The notes under the pieces are model-generated. The model saw nothing but the letters and a program-made list of their open reading frames with translations. It was not told where the DNA came from and ran no database searches. Both the position numbers and the translations under genes were made by a program. A stretch of DNA of 64,000 nucleotides from an uncultured Gilliamella sp. (GTDB lineage Bacteria > Pseudomonadota > Gammaproteobacteria > Enterobacterales > Orbaceae), in assembly GCA_946482005.1 (NCBI GenBank), contig CAMLPV010000007.1:1-64000 (forward strand), given 5' to 3'. Positions 63,829-64,000 of this stretch are shown here, piece by piece. The first letter of the stretch is position 1, and every line of letters begins with the position of its first letter.

Positions 63829-64000
63829 TTAATGCTCCTTACAGCTTTTTATTCGTTCCTCGATAATACCGCCACCTAGGCAGACTTCACCTTGATAAAA
63901 TACCGCTGATTGTCCTGGTGTGACTGCCGCAACGGGTTGGTCAAACTTCACCTCAATTTTATCTTCACTTATTGGTGTGACACGACAAGGGATATCTTGC
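63829..64000 (-). CDS. mnmA: tRNA-specific 2-thiouridylase MnmA, 3' end
   Basis: Only the last 57 codons are in the window. They read QDIPCRV, then [19 protein letters not shown] and [17 protein letters not shown], matching the C-terminal domain of MnmA (E. coli [19 protein letters not shown]). The stop is at 63829-63831 (complement). The enzyme thiolates U34 of Lys, Glu and Gln tRNAs. Confidence 0.95.
   Translation of the reverse strand, partial: QDIPCRVTPISEDKIEVKFDQPVAAVTPGQSAVFYQGEVCLGGGIIEERIKSCKEH

Overview
The window is an AT-rich gammaproteobacterial chromosome segment. The gene orders seqA-pgm, hemCDXY, mnmA-hflD-purB, ilvIH and ybjX-lysO, together with type I-F CRISPR repeats, point to the Enterobacterales/Pasteurellales side of the class. 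The strong A+T bias and the set of sugar-use and surface genes suggest Orbaceae, such as a Gilliamella-like insect gut symbiont. That genus guess is inference from general knowledge, not from a database search.

Layout: 1-1.3 kb holds the 3' part of a secreted lectin-like protein. 1.9-4.0 kb is a Fur-boxed TonB receptor. 4.2-7.3 kb is a wall block: alanine racemase, MltG and an AmpD protein fused to a YqcC domain. 7.5-10.9 kb is a compact type IV pilus operon (pilin, PilB, PilC, PilD). 11-15.8 kb has an M20 amidohydrolase, ygfZ and ilvIH. 15.9-22.8 kb holds three tandem full-length paralogues of the Rcs repressor IgaA, the most striking arrangement here. 23-28.2 kb is pyrG, eno, a VirK/YbjX-family gene and lysO. 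28.7-30.1 kb is a second secreted lectin-like protein, followed by ogt.

31-38.6 kb is a beta-glucoside module on the minus strand: a BglG/LicT antiterminator, a BglF PTS permease, a GH1 phospho-beta-glucosidase, a lipoprotein histidine phosphatase, an OprD-type porin and a second exported histidine phosphatase. Two RAT/terminator switches lie inside it, one before bglF and one before the porin, so the antiterminator probably controls uptake across both membranes. htpG and an NSS-family transporter follow.

Two type I-F CRISPR arrays with no cas genes in the window flank ubiG and guaB (42.7-46.5 kb). Their leaders are homologous and each carries an inverted repeat. Directly after the second array come two more secreted lectin-like genes (46.7 and 50.2 kb) that share a promoter module and enclose a Cys-rich lipoprotein gene. 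The last 12 kb is housekeeping: pgm, seqA, slyB, gloA, gmk, azlCD, hemYXDC, purB, hflD and the 3' end of mnmA.

Several starts were moved from the longest open frame to the start supported by a ribosome site or family alignment: ilvI, ygfZ, bglG, ubiG, guaB, gmk and the 50.2-kb secreted protein. No tRNA, rRNA, insertion sequence or prophage was recognised.
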